Below are positions 9,929-18,952 of a stretch of 64,000 nucleotides of DNA, piece after piece. The position numbers and the translations under genes were made by a program. Below the pieces are notes generated by a model. That model made no database searches, was not told the DNA's origin, and was given only the letters and a program-made list of their open reading frames with translations. This DNA is from Roseiconus nitratireducens (GTDB lineage: Bacteria; Planctomycetota; Planctomycetia; Pirellulales; Pirellulaceae): assembly GCF_008629675.1 (NCBI RefSeq), contig NZ_VWOX01000009.1, positions 305,009-369,008 of the forward strand, given 5' to 3'. The stretch's first letter is position 1. The number at the start of each line of letters is the position of its first letter.

Positions 9929-10672
9929 ATGCTGCGTTGTCATCAGCTGCGAAAACTGTACGAAGACCACCTGGCCGTCGACGGAGTCTCCTTCCAGCTG
10001 GAGCCGGGCGAAATCGGCGGATTGGTCGGTCCCAACGGCGCGGGAAAAACCACGACGATGCGGTGCCTGGCCGGATTAATCCCTGCAACCGGAGGCCAAC
10101 TGGCGGTCGCCGACTGCAACCTTGCGGACCACGATTCGGCCAGCCTGACGGAACTGAAACGCCGTCTCGCCTACGTCCCGGATGATCCACCGCTGTTCGA
10201 CGACCTGACCGTCGGGCAACACCTGGAGTTTATTGGCCGGATCTACAACGTTCCCGATCGCCGCGCGAAGGCCAGCGAGCTGCTGGAGTACTTCCAGCTG
10301 GACGACAAGGTCAACGCCGGCGCGACGACGCTTTCGCGAGGCATGCGGCAAAAACTGGCCATCTGCTGCGCCTACCTGTACGACCCCCAGGTGTTGCTGC
10401 TGGACGAACCGATGACGGGCCTGGACCCGCCGGGGATCCGCCGCTTGCTGCAATCGATCCGGGACCGGGCGGCCGCCGGCGCCACGGTGATCATCTCCAG
10501 CCACTTGCTGGCCATGATCGAAGACGTGTGCACGCACCTGATCGTGATGCAGCACGGCCGGCTGCAGTACTTCGGCGACGTCCAGTCGCTCCGCAACGAA
10601 TTCCCTTCGGCCACCTCCTTGGAACAAGCTTACTTCGAAGCGACCGCCCGCGAACTCTCCGCGTGCTCGTGA
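9929..10672 (+). CDS. ABC transporter ATP-binding protein
   Basis: A 247-residue ABC ATPase with Walker A GPNGAGKTTT (about residues 34-43), signature LSRGMRQKLAI, Walker B VLLLDEPMTGLD and the H-loop SSHLL. The layout is that of drug/lipid or ABC-2 exporters (CcmA-like). The permease gene starts 16 bp downstream, so the two form an operon and probably one exporter. Substrate unknown. Confidence 0.93.
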   Translation: MLRCHQLRKLYEDHLAVDGVSFQLEPGEIGGLVGPNGAGKTTTMRCLAGLIPATGGQLAVADCNLADHDSASLTELKRRLAYVPDDPPLFDDLTVGQHLEFIGRIYNVPDRRAKASELLEYFQLDDKVNAGATTLSRGMRQKLAICCAYLYDPQVLLLDEPMTGLDPPGIRRLLQSIRDRAAAGATVIISSHLLAMIEDVCTHLIVMQHGRLQYFGDVQSLRNEFPSATSLEQAYFEATARELSACS

Positions 10673-10688
10673 CCTCACCAGCGGCATC

Positions 10689-12368
10689 ATGCAAACACCC
10701 CACCAACACCTGCTGTGGTTGACGATCCACCGCGGGATCTTTCGGCTGCGACGCGGCGTTGACCGCATGCGATCGCCGCGGCGGATCCTGGCAACGATTC
10801 TCGCTGCGCTGTTCCTCAGCGCGTACGTTCTCAACGGCTTTTTCGTCCTCTGGTCGCGACGCACGGCCGATCCCCAGTCGCTCCGGCTGTGGCTTTCCGG
10901 CGGCATGATCCTGTACCTGATCTATCACAGCGTTCGCTGCGTTTGGACTGAGAAACAGGTCGACATGGAATACACCGATGCCGAGAATCTGTGGCTCGGC
11001 GGGGCGCCGCTGAAACGATCGACCGTGGCCGCGTACAAAGTCAACACAATGATGGTGTCGGCCTTGCTGAAGACATTCTTTCTGTCGGTGGTGCTCGCTC
11101 CGGATGTTTCCCATTTCGCGTTGCTATCCGTCGGCGTGTTCGCTGCGTTGGTACTTTTGGAAACCGCGCGGATGGTCTGGCAACGTTTGCTGGGCGGATT
11201 GTCGGAACGTCACCGCGTTGCCGCCCGCGTCTCACTGACCGCGGTTGGGATCGCAGCCCTGATCCAAATGTTCGGCCACATGGTCCGCATCACCCCGCCG
11301 GGCTCGGACCCAGGCCATTACGTCCTGAACAGTTTTCGCGCCGTGGGGTACGTCGCCTCCTGCGACATCGTCCAATGGCTGGCGATCCCCTGGCGGCCGG
11401 CCGCGCTGCTGGCCACCACCTCGCAGATCACCACGCACACGGCGGTGCAACTGCTCGCCGCGGTTGCCCTGATCCCCACGGCGATCATCGCCTTGGTCCG
11501 CATCGATGGCTGGGCGGAACGTTGCAAGCTGCAACGCGAACAAGCACGCTTGGCCGCGGGCGACTATATCTCTCCGCAGCAACGGATGACCGGCCAGAGG
11601 ACCGCCTACTCCGCCGACACGCTGGCCGACCGGATTGAATCCCTGTGCCCGGAACGTCTACGTGACGCCGTCGCGCTGCTGTGGCGTCAAGCACTTTCGA
11701 TCCGTCGCTACGCGGGCACCATCGTGTTCAGCTTCGTGCTGCCGACCGTTCTGTGCCTGTCGCCGCTGCTGACCGGCCGCGCCGGAAACCAGTGGGCGTT
11801 TGTCGTCGCCGGGATCGCATTGTGCACCATGCTGCTCGCACCACCGGCACTCCGGTTGGACTTCCGACGCGACTTGAAACGGATGTTGCTGTTGCGTTCA
11901 CTTCCGCTGCGCCCCATCCATGCCGTCCTGGGGCAGCTGACCCTGCCGGTCCTGATCACCATCGGGTTCCAATGGATCACGCTGTTGATCGCCGGTTTGC
12001 TGGTGTCGCCGGGCTGGTCGCAAATCATCGTTTGGTCGGGAATGCTTTCGGCGCTGGCCGTGTTCACCTTCGCGGCCGAGAATGCTTTGTTCCTGGCTTA
12101 CCCGCACCACGAAAGTGCGCAGGGGTTCGCGATGGTGGTTCGAGCCAACGTGATGTTTGTCGGCAAAGCGACCGTGATCGGTGTGGCGGTGGCCGCCCTG
12201 ATGTTGTGGATCACGCTTTGCCGGACAGCCTTTGCCGATCCGGTCAGCACGCCGATTTACGTGATCGGCGCGATCGGAGCCTCGTGGGCAGTCGCAGCAT
12301 CGGCGCTGTCGATCACGGCCTGGTGCTGGAATCACTTTGACATCTCTGCCGACCTTCCACCGGAATGA
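10689..12368 (+). CDS. ABC transporter permease (ABC-2-like)
   Basis: A 559-residue protein with about ten hydrophobic segments in two groups (residues about 35-220 and 340-555), separated by a charged stretch. It follows the ATPase gene by 16 bp and is presumably its membrane partner. There are no peptidase or binding-protein features. The family resembles the large planctomycete permeases annotated only as ABC-2 type, so the assignment relies mainly on context and topology. Confidence 0.75.
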   Translation: MQTPHQHLLWLTIHRGIFRLRRGVDRMRSPRRILATILAALFLSAYVLNGFFVLWSRRTADPQSLRLWLSGGMILYLIYHSVRCVWTEKQVDMEYTDAENLWLGGAPLKRSTVAAYKVNTMMVSALLKTFFLSVVLAPDVSHFALLSVGVFAALVLLETARMVWQRLLGGLSERHRVAARVSLTAVGIAALIQMFGHMVRITPPGSDPGHYVLNSFRAVGYVASCDIVQWLAIPWRPAALLATTSQITTHTAVQLLAAVALIPTAIIALVRIDGWAERCKLQREQARLAAGDYISPQQRMTGQRTAYSADTLADRIESLCPERLRDAVALLWRQALSIRRYAGTIVFSFVLPTVLCLSPLLTGRAGNQWAFVVAGIALCTMLLAPPALRLDFRRDLKRMLLLRSLPLRPIHAVLGQLTLPVLITIGFQWITLLIAGLLVSPGWSQIIVWSGMLSALAVFTFAAENALFLAYPHHESAQGFAMVVRANVMFVGKATVIGVAVAALMLWITLCRTAFADPVSTPIYVIGAIGASWAVAASALSITAWCWNHFDISADLPPE

Positions 12369-12397
12369 TCCGGCGAGCGGACCGCGTGCCGGGGACG

Positions 12398-13270
12398 TCA
12401 GAACGTCTCGGGATAGATCACCAGTTCGATCCGGCGGTTGGCCGCGCGACCGGCGGCCGATGCATTTGACTGTGCCGGCTGGTTGGCGCCTTGCGCAACG
12501 ATGAAGAACTGCCCCAGCGGCATGCCGGCGCGTCGCGTCAGCAGGTCCAAAACCGCGGAGGCCTGGGCGGAAGCAAGTTGATGGCTGGCCGCAGCTCCTC
12601 CGGCGAACGCTTGAGCGTTGTCCGTGTAGCCTTCGATCCCGATCCGCTGCCGCGGGAACACGCTTCGCAATTGCGCCGCGACCGGATCCAGCACCTGGGC
12701 CGCCTGTGGAATCAATTGCGCGGTCCCCGGAGCAAACAGCTGGTCGCTGGGAATGGCGATCCGCACCCGGTCACCGTCTTGCCGCACCGGCAGACCGCCC
12801 AGGTTCAGACGCGAAGCCAACTGATTCAAATTGGTGTTCGGCTGGATCGACGCACCGCCGCGCAGCTGCGTCGAAGCCTGAAAGCCGCGAACCGTGTTTT
12901 GCGCTTCCCGCGCCGCGATCGATGCCGTTTCCAATTGTCGTGTGGTGTCGGCTAGCTGTCGCCGCACCAGATCCAGCTCTTCGCGATAAACCTGAGCCTG
13001 CTGTTCGCTTTGAGCCAACTGCGTGTGCAGCTGGCGATTGTTGTCATCCAGCAATTGGACGCGTCGGTTCAATTCTGCCAGTTGGGAATCGGCCGGATTG
13101 ACGGCCTGGCCGGTGACCGGCGGAGTCATCGGCGTCGATGGCATCGGGTAAGCCCCCGGACCGGCAAGGTACGGATTCTGGCTGCATCCGGCGGCCAGGC
13201 ACAGCGCAAAGGCTCCGCCCAACACCATGATTTTTCGCCAGTTTTCCCGAGCGTTCACCGCTGAAACCAT
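12398..13270 (-). CDS. OmpA-family peptidoglycan-binding lipoprotein
   Basis: A 290-residue outer-membrane lipoprotein. ATG 13270 gives a signal peptide ending in the lipobox LAAGC. A coiled-coil region follows (about residues 65-140, with repeated Q, L and E), then an OmpA C-terminal domain: IGIEGYTDN and a final AAGRAANRRIELVIYP, the arginine and asparagine pattern that binds peptidoglycan. It likely anchors the outer membrane to the wall. It is convergent with the ABC operon. Confidence 0.88.
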   Translation of the reverse strand: MVSAVNARENWRKIMVLGGAFALCLAAGCSQNPYLAGPGAYPMPSTPMTPPVTGQAVNPADSQLAELNRRVQLLDDNNRQLHTQLAQSEQQAQVYREELDLVRRQLADTTRQLETASIAAREAQNTVRGFQASTQLRGGASIQPNTNLNQLASRLNLGGLPVRQDGDRVRIAIPSDQLFAPGTAQLIPQAAQVLDPVAAQLRSVFPRQRIGIEGYTDNAQAFAGGAAASHQLASAQASAVLDLLTRRAGMPLGQFFIVAQGANQPAQSNASAAGRAANRRIELVIYPETF

Positions 13271-13818
13271 CCTGAACCGAGGGAATCGGACGTCCTCCGT
13301 AACGTCCACCGGTCCTACATCTAGAAAGCTGCCCGCCAAACATCAAGACCAATCACCCACAACGCCGCCCGGCCAGTCATCGGCAAGACACCAGATGCCG
13401 GCAAAGGCACAAGTCAGCGGCAAGGCGCTAGCCGCCAGTAAAAGCAACAGTCAGCGGCAAGGCGCTAGCCGCCGGTAAAAGCAACAGTCAGCGGCAAGGC
13501 GCTAGCCGCCGGTCCAGAGCGAGAATCTCCCTCTCCCCCTGGTTCCAAGGCTCCCGCCTTGGAACCCACTGCCCCGCAGGCTCCGCCTGCCGCATTGCCA
13601 ATCGCCGCGGGCCAAGTGAGCTGGCAGAGCCAGCCTTCACCGCGTTCCCGGGCGGGAGCCCGGGAACGAGTGGACCCAGCGTTCTCCCCCTGGTTCCAAG
13701 GCTCCCGCCTTGGAACCCACTGTCCCGCAGGCTCCGCCTGCCCAACCGCCACGCTCCGCCTGCCCAACCGCCACGCTCCGCCTGCCCAACCGCACCGACG
13801 AACAGGCCCCAACACCCC
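13271..13818. repeat. Tandem 37-bp repeats and third palindrome cluster
   Basis: Holds three tandem copies of a 37-bp unit starting GTCAGCGGCAAGGCGCTAGC (13413, 13450, and a shortened one at 13487). The compound hairpin modules follow (about 13,535-13,790), with a short run of CCGCCACGCTCCGCCTGCCC repeated near 13,738-13,790. No gene is supported here. Confidence 0.8.
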
Positions 13819-15276
13819 TCACACCAACCCCACCAGCACCAACAACATCAACGCCACCAGCAAAATCACCACGCGAATCGCCCAGCGGTCCTGCGGACGG
13901 ATCCCGCCGCTGTGGGCGCGGATGCCGCGCAGCCACAGCACCAACGACGATCCCACCATGATCGTCAGCACGTTGATCGAGACGACCAGCAACGGCCCCC
14001 ACACCGGAATCCCCGCGGGCACCGGTTCCCACAAACCGAACGCCATCTGCAGCCCGGCGGTCGACAGCGGTGGAACCAGCGCCGCGGCGATCGCCGCACC
14101 CGCGAGCGCGGAAGACAGATGGGATCGCGTGCGGGCGTAAGCGGCGGCCATTCCGCCCACCAGACCGACGCAAAAATCGATCACCGACGGATTGCAGCGA
14201 GCCCACATCTCGGTGGCATGCTCCGGTGACCAATCCGGCTGGTCGACCGCCCACACCAGCGTTCCAAACAACCCGCTGGTCAGCAGGGCGCCGGCAAACC
14301 CCAGCACGATGGAAGTGAAGGCGTCGCGGAACAACGGCCGGTTGCCGATGGCGATCGCCAAGCCGGCACCCAGAATCGGCGTCATCAGGGGTGCGATCAG
14401 CATCGCGCCGATGATCACCGCGGCACTGTTCTGCAGCAACCCGAAGGAGGCGAGCATGCTGGAGGCGCTGATCATCCCCAAGAATTCCAGATTCGGCTTG
14501 GAGCCGCTTTCCAGGTCCTGCTGCAACGCGACCCGCTCGTCCCGATTCAGCGACGGAGCCACCGAGTCGGACCAGCGCCGCAGCCTTCCCAGCAGCGACG
14601 GCACCACCGATTGTCCTTCGCGGACCAGCATCACCGAAGGCTGCAGCTCCCGTTCGATCAGCCGCCTTCCGGCCTGGTACGTCAGCGAATCCTTCCCCAC
14701 CGAATCGACGCCAAACACCACCGCGGCTTCGGAGGGAAAGGTGAACGCGTCGATCTGCTCGTTGACCGCGGCCGTTTGTCGCTCGGAATCCGTTTCGGTG
14801 GCGGCGCTGGCATCGACGGCCCAAGCCGACGGCGTCATGCCCAACAGTTTGCGGCAGACCCGCTCGGTCAGGATGCGGTGACCGACGTAGCCGCCGAACA
14901 GGTGCGCCTCATCGATCGGCGGATCGGTGACCGCGTGCAACCACACGGTGGGGAACGGAGACGATTCGAACAGCTCGCGTTGCCGGTCCGCTTCCCCGGG
15001 CGCGTAAATCAGCACCAACAGCCGGCAGCCGACGTCCTGACAAAAGCTCAAAACATGGTCGGTTGCCGGATCGATCGTCTGAACGTCCGTGGGCTCGCCG
15101 TTGGTTCGTGTCAGTTTGTCGGCCAACACCGATTCGACGTGTTTCTCCAACACGCGGCGGTCGGTGCCCAACACGACGGGAACGATCGGGGCATCCAAAG
15201 CCTCACCGAACACCACGCACCAGGGCGTTCCGTCGCTGAGTTGTTCCTCAGACCGCAACAAAAAAACGACGCTCAT
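13819..15276 (-). CDS. DUF389 membrane protein with N-terminal stress-like domain
   Basis: A 485-residue protein. The C-terminal half carries the DUF389 core (SSMLASFGLLQNSAAVIIGA, then MLIAPLMTPILGAGLAIA) with about six membrane helices from residue 265 to the end. The first 250 residues are soluble and look like a nucleotide-binding stress-protein type fold (VVFLLRSEEQL, VPVVLGTDRRVLEKH, LVLIYAP). DUF389 proteins are widespread and uncharacterised; a transport or signalling role is only inferred. Confidence 0.85.
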   Translation of the reverse strand: MSVVFLLRSEEQLSDGTPWCVVFGEALDAPIVPVVLGTDRRVLEKHVESVLADKLTRTNGEPTDVQTIDPATDHVLSFCQDVGCRLLVLIYAPGEADRQRELFESSPFPTVWLHAVTDPPIDEAHLFGGYVGHRILTERVCRKLLGMTPSAWAVDASAATETDSERQTAAVNEQIDAFTFPSEAAVVFGVDSVGKDSLTYQAGRRLIERELQPSVMLVREGQSVVPSLLGRLRRWSDSVAPSLNRDERVALQQDLESGSKPNLEFLGMISASSMLASFGLLQNSAAVIIGAMLIAPLMTPILGAGLAIAIGNRPLFRDAFTSIVLGFAGALLTSGLFGTLVWAVDQPDWSPEHATEMWARCNPSVIDFCVGLVGGMAAAYARTRSHLSSALAGAAIAAALVPPLSTAGLQMAFGLWEPVPAGIPVWGPLLVVSINVLTIMVGSSLVLWLRGIRAHSGGIRPQDRWAIRVVILLVALMLLVLVGLV

Positions 15277-15829
15277 CGATCTCCTTGGCAGACCGGACCG
15301 CCATCAGCCCGGCCATCAAACGCCACTCAAATTGCTAGCACGCCCCGCAATCCACGCAGACGCGCCCGGGGACAGAGCACCATCCCCGCCTGGCACCAAG
15401 CACCCGGGGACAGAGCACCAATCCTCAGCCAGGGCCATCCACCGCCGGGGACAGAGCACTTCATCCGCACCCGGGGGACAGAGCACACCTTAGCCGATCA
15501 CCACTGCCGCGTGGTCCGGCCACCCACAAGCAGCCCGCTCGGCGTGACGGTCGCCGCCGGGGTTGCGTAGCAGACCGGCCGGCGAGGCAGGCGCCTCGGT
15601 CTCCGGCGCTCCGGACCAGCTCGCCGTCATGGCGTCCGGCACCGGAAAAACCGGTCCAAACCGGTCGACTGGACTGCGGCGTGGGGGATGAGAATCGGCT
15701 GGTCACCGGCGGCTGGAATGCGAACAACCGGAATCCGAAGGGGACGCCGAACAGAGCTTGCGAGCGGCAGGGAGGCAAAGTAAACTCCCCGACCCGTTGG
15801 CGAGAGAAATTCTCACGTCAGCGAACCAA
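15277..15829. repeat. Intergenic region with four GGGGACAGAGCAC repeats
   Basis: Upstream of the DUF389 gene and of the tRNA. The 13-mer GGGGACAGAGCAC occurs four times in 120 bp (about 15,368, 15,406, 15,447 and 15,475), each preceded by CC or CCG. The rest is GC-rich with no supported gene and probably contains the tRNA promoter near 15,780-15,829. Confidence 0.75.
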
Positions 15830-15902
15830 TCCCCTGTAGCTCAGTTGGTAGAGCAGGCGGCTGTTAACCGCCTTGTCGCAGGTTCGAGTCCTGCCGGGGG
15901 AG
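15830..15902 (+). tRNA. tRNA-Asn (anticodon GTT)
   Basis: A 73-nt cloverleaf. The acceptor arms TCCCCTG and CGGGGGA pair (one G-U), the D arm is GCTCAGTTGGTAGAGC, and the T arm contains GGTTCGAGTCC. The anticodon loop CTGTTAA gives GTT at 15,863-15,865. CCA is not encoded. The last bases and the following 270 bp recur at about 60,990, so this gene marks the left edge of the island. Confidence 0.97.
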
Positions 15903-16166
15903 CCTTTCTAAAAAGCGGAATCCGTCCGCCCCACCAGTTAACGCACAAAGCCGAGAGCAATCGCCCTCGGCTTTTTTGCGTTTTCGCCCGTGTTTGACGC
16001 ACTTTTGCGAAACGGCGAACTTCTGAGAGCGCTCTCGCGCCGTCGACGTTTCGGTCGTCACCGGCCGCCAACGACAATTCTCTCCCCAAACTCTCGCGCT
16101 CTCTGCGCAGATCGCCCGTTCTGGTTAACAACCCGGTTGGTTTCGGGGTCGGAATGAACCGGACGC
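15896..16166. repeat. Left copy of the island-flanking direct repeat
   Basis: Starts at the tRNA 3' end (GGGGGAGC) and continues through a terminator to GGTCGGAATGAACCGGACGC. It matches 60,990-61,267 with scattered substitutions along its whole length, and its last 90 bp match about 62,995-63,085. It behaves as an attL-like flank of the 45-kb island. Confidence 0.85.
15950..15977 (+). terminator. Rho-independent terminator after tRNA-Asn
   Basis: Stem GCCGAG/CTCGGC with a 10-base loop followed by six T residues, 48 bp downstream of the tRNA. It is duplicated with the flank at 61,045-61,071. Confidence 0.85.
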
Positions 16167-16201
16167 GGAAAGAGCTTCACCGGCTCTCGATATATGCTCG
16201 T

Positions 16202-17251
16202 CTAGCAACAAAATGATCTCGTGGGTGAATAGCACCAATGAGCTTGATCCACGACAATTGGTACTTCCAACCTTGCGACGAGCTGGTGACATAGAATGGG
16301 TGTTTTCGACAGCAGCTCCTTTCCCAGGTAGTGTTCGCCAAAGATCGCATCGCAATGTGGACAGCCTTGGGACAAGTAAGAGGTCTGCGCTGCACGGCTA
16401 TATCTATCCTTGATCTCGCCGAACAGCAAATGACTCCACTGCGAGTCGCGTTTCAAACGATCGAGGTATTCGAAAGCTTCTGGGCAGTATTCCGGCCCCT
16501 TAGGAAACCCGTCGTGAAGATACGCCTCGACAGGGTCACCGTGCCGAGAAAGCGGTGAATGTGAATCATTCGAGACCTGAAAGACATGCGACTGTCGATT
16601 GCATTTCCAACAGTCGTAGTCGAACACCTCCAGATCAAGAACCTGTCTTGAAGCGGCTATTGTGCGGTCGCAAAACCGAAATTTCCCAGAAAGCATAGCT
16701 CTACCAAACTCGGATAATGGAAGTCTCATCACTTTTGGGATGCTTCGATCATCGCAGTTGATCTCGAACATGGGCACGTCCCGGTTTGGCAATGCGCCCT
16801 TTGGAATCTTTCGAAAGAGCCAAGCACACCTGATACCTGATCCGACGTAGCGGGCATGACGTCTCTCTGTTTCGTTGAGTGTCTGAGATGACCACTGCAC
16901 TTCGAAGGCGACTTTCGATTCATTACGCGTAGCAAGCACGTCCGCCCGCCAACCGTCTCCGGATACTTCCACATCAATTTGCCAGCCGGCCTTTGCGCCC
17001 CCTATGGCGAGATGCTCCTTCGCCCTTAAGTGTTCCAACGACTCGGCAGGTGTATTACATCCGGACCGGCGCACGTGATAAAAGTGCCGAGTTCCCAACT
17101 TGCTTTCTCGCGCAAAGCACCTACGGCCACAACACGGCAGAATCGCTTCGAGATGCCCTTTACGAAGATTGCTTCGAAGATCCTGCCACTGATCTTCCGA
17201 CAGTAACGGAGCAATAACACTGTCGTCGTTGACGATGGCCTTGAGTGGCAT
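16202..17251 (-). CDS. CoiA-like nuclease-domain protein
   Basis: A 349-residue protein resembling the competence protein CoiA family. Residues about 57-150 have HFYHVRRSGC, a conserved SLEHLRAKEHL block, then RADVLATRNESKVAFEVQWS, with the D...ExQ pattern of the PD-(D/E)XK-type core, and RYVGSGIRCAWLF. Paired cysteines (CGRRC near 42, CWKCN near 218, CPHC near 300) suggest zinc binding. It is the first gene after the tRNA flank, on the minus strand. The role (DNA processing or defence) is inferred. Confidence 0.75.
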   Translation of the reverse strand: MPLKAIVNDDSVIAPLLSEDQWQDLRSNLRKGHLEAILPCCGRRCFARESKLGTRHFYHVRRSGCNTPAESLEHLRAKEHLAIGGAKAGWQIDVEVSGDGWRADVLATRNESKVAFEVQWSSQTLNETERRHARYVGSGIRCAWLFRKIPKGALPNRDVPMFEINCDDRSIPKVMRLPLSEFGRAMLSGKFRFCDRTIAASRQVLDLEVFDYDCWKCNRQSHVFQVSNDSHSPLSRHGDPVEAYLHDGFPKGPEYCPEAFEYLDRLKRDSQWSHLLFGEIKDRYSRAAQTSYLSQGCPHCDAIFGEHYLGKELLSKTPILCHQLVARLEVPIVVDQAHWCYSPTRSFCC

Positions 17252-17653
17252 GGTGCCCCGGCACGTAGATGGCAGATGACCTCACAGAATAGCTAGTCCT
17301 ACCGAGAATCTAGCGAGGGGTCAGAGTGATCGCTCTGCGCAGCATGCTTCTTCTTGTCAGCTTCACAAATTGGCGATCATTGCTTCATCTTTATCGCCGC
17401 TCTCGCACCACGCACCGCAAGCAACTATACTTCTGCCCACCAACGAAATAAGGAGCGGAACCGGGGCGGACTTTTGAGCAGATTCAACTTCCACGATCAC
17501 CTTCTTCGCCGAGACCATACGCTCTTAGGCGGGATTCTCTTCGGCAGATCGTACTGCGGAGCCGCTTCGGCAATCGGCTTCGGAGCCAAGAACCAGCCAA
17601 CACATCGGTTGGCCAATCCTTCTCGAGGAACTGAATAGCAGGGGCAAGCGGGC
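17252..17653. other. Intergenic region between divergent genes
   Basis: About 400 bp upstream of both the CoiA-like gene and the exonuclease gene. Open frames here have no recognisable features. No clear promoter or repeat was seen. Confidence 0.5.
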
Positions 17654-18832
17654 ATGTTAGGCGGAAGGGCGGAGTACGCGGTCGTTGATGTGGAAACGAC
17701 CGGATTCGGTAAGAAGGATCGGGTGATCGAGATTGGCGTCGTCGTGCTCGATTCTCGGCTACGGATCATCGACGAGTACGAAACGCTGGTAGATCCCGAG
17801 CGGGACCTTGGCCCGACTCACATCCACGGCATCACACCGAAGATGATTTCCATGGCTCCGTCGTTCGGCGAAGTTGCTCACGCAGTCGCCAAACGAATCG
17901 AGAACCGGGTGATCGTGGCTCACAATCTGATGTTCGATGAACGGATGATTGGCCAGGAGTTCGGGCGTCTGGATGCACTTTTCGATCCCGGCCGCGGAGT
18001 GTGCACTCTGAAGTTGACGGGGCAAAAGCTTCCCGCCGCCTGCCAAATGCTTGGCGTCAGTCCACCGCAGCACCACCGCGCCCTAGCCGATGCCAAGGCA
18101 AGTGCCGCGCTATTGAAGGCGTTAAAACCCGCGGCGGAAGCAATGCCTTCTAGACTGGCGAATGTGCCGGGCGAACTCTCGCAACGGACACATCGGCGAA
18201 GCACAGGTGAAAGTTCGCCCCTGTTTGAGCGACTGCTTAGCCGACTTGTCTACACCGAAGAAAATGCTCGCCTACTTCAGTACGTGGATCTTCTCGACTG
18301 GGTCCTCGATGATTTCCTGGTGACCGACGACGAACGAAAGCATCTGAGCTACCTGGCCGACGAACTGGGCCTCTCACACGCGGACATCGCACGAGCTCAC
18401 CGCCAGTACTTTCAAGCCATGGTGGCGGGTGCCGAGAAAGACGGCGTCGTCACAGAAGAGGAACATCAGATATTGTTTGCGGTTGCGGAAACGCTGGGGC
18501 TCGACACGTCGGAAGTTCCGCAGCCAACTAACGACAAATGCGTCTCCGACCAAATTCCCGCCGGTGCCGCCATTTGCTTTACCGGAACGTTCGTCGGTGC
18601 CGACGGAAACAAGGTATCTAAAAGCGAGCTTGAAAAGCTGGCTGCCGACTGCGGCTTTACTGTTGTTTCAGATGTCACTAAATCGAATTGCGATCTTGTC
18701 GTAGCGGTCGATCCGTCATCGTCGTCCGGGAAAGCCAAGAAGGCGAGGCGATACGGAAAGCCGATCGTTGAATCAGGGCGATTCCTTGAAATTGTCGCCG
18801 AAAACAAAATCAAACTTTGCCTACCTGATTGA
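17654..18832 (+). CDS. DEDDh exonuclease - TerB-like - BRCT fusion
   Basis: A 392-residue three-domain protein. Residues 8-175 are a DnaQ/pol III epsilon-type 3'-5' exonuclease: Exo I DVETTG (D12, E14), Exo II AHNLMFDERM, Exo III HHRALADAKAS. Residues about 200-285 contain two helical stretches, DWVLDDFLVTDDERKHL and AGAEKDGVVTEEEHQILF, typical of a TerB-like module. Residues 295-390 form a BRCT domain (CFTGTF, GFTVVSDVTKSNCDLVVAVD) like that of NAD-dependent DNA ligase. Likely acts on DNA ends during repair or conflict. ATG 17654 is the natural start. Confidence 0.9.
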   Translation: MLGGRAEYAVVDVETTGFGKKDRVIEIGVVVLDSRLRIIDEYETLVDPERDLGPTHIHGITPKMISMAPSFGEVAHAVAKRIENRVIVAHNLMFDERMIGQEFGRLDALFDPGRGVCTLKLTGQKLPAACQMLGVSPPQHHRALADAKASAALLKALKPAAEAMPSRLANVPGELSQRTHRRSTGESSPLFERLLSRLVYTEENARLLQYVDLLDWVLDDFLVTDDERKHLSYLADELGLSHADIARAHRQYFQAMVAGAEKDGVVTEEEHQILFAVAETLGLDTSEVPQPTNDKCVSDQIPAGAAICFTGTFVGADGNKVSKSELEKLAADCGFTVVSDVTKSNCDLVVAVDPSSSSGKAKKARRYGKPIVESGRFLEIVAENKIKLCLPD

Positions 18833-18952
18833 GCGAAATTGACGTAGTGACCTATGCGGACGAACCGGTGTCGGCCATCGGAGCACCAAAGATTAAGGGA
18901 TAGAAAACTAACGTCGGCAATCAATGTTTGAGTCAGTAGGGGGCAGGATCTG

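Noticed and set aside
9627..10079. 150-residue plus-strand frame with repeated LTTHNSQ
   Set aside because: Read from the (CTCACAA)n tract; it overlaps the real ABC ATPase in another frame.
15758..15997. 79-residue frame across tRNA-Asn
   Set aside because: It overlaps the tRNA and terminator.
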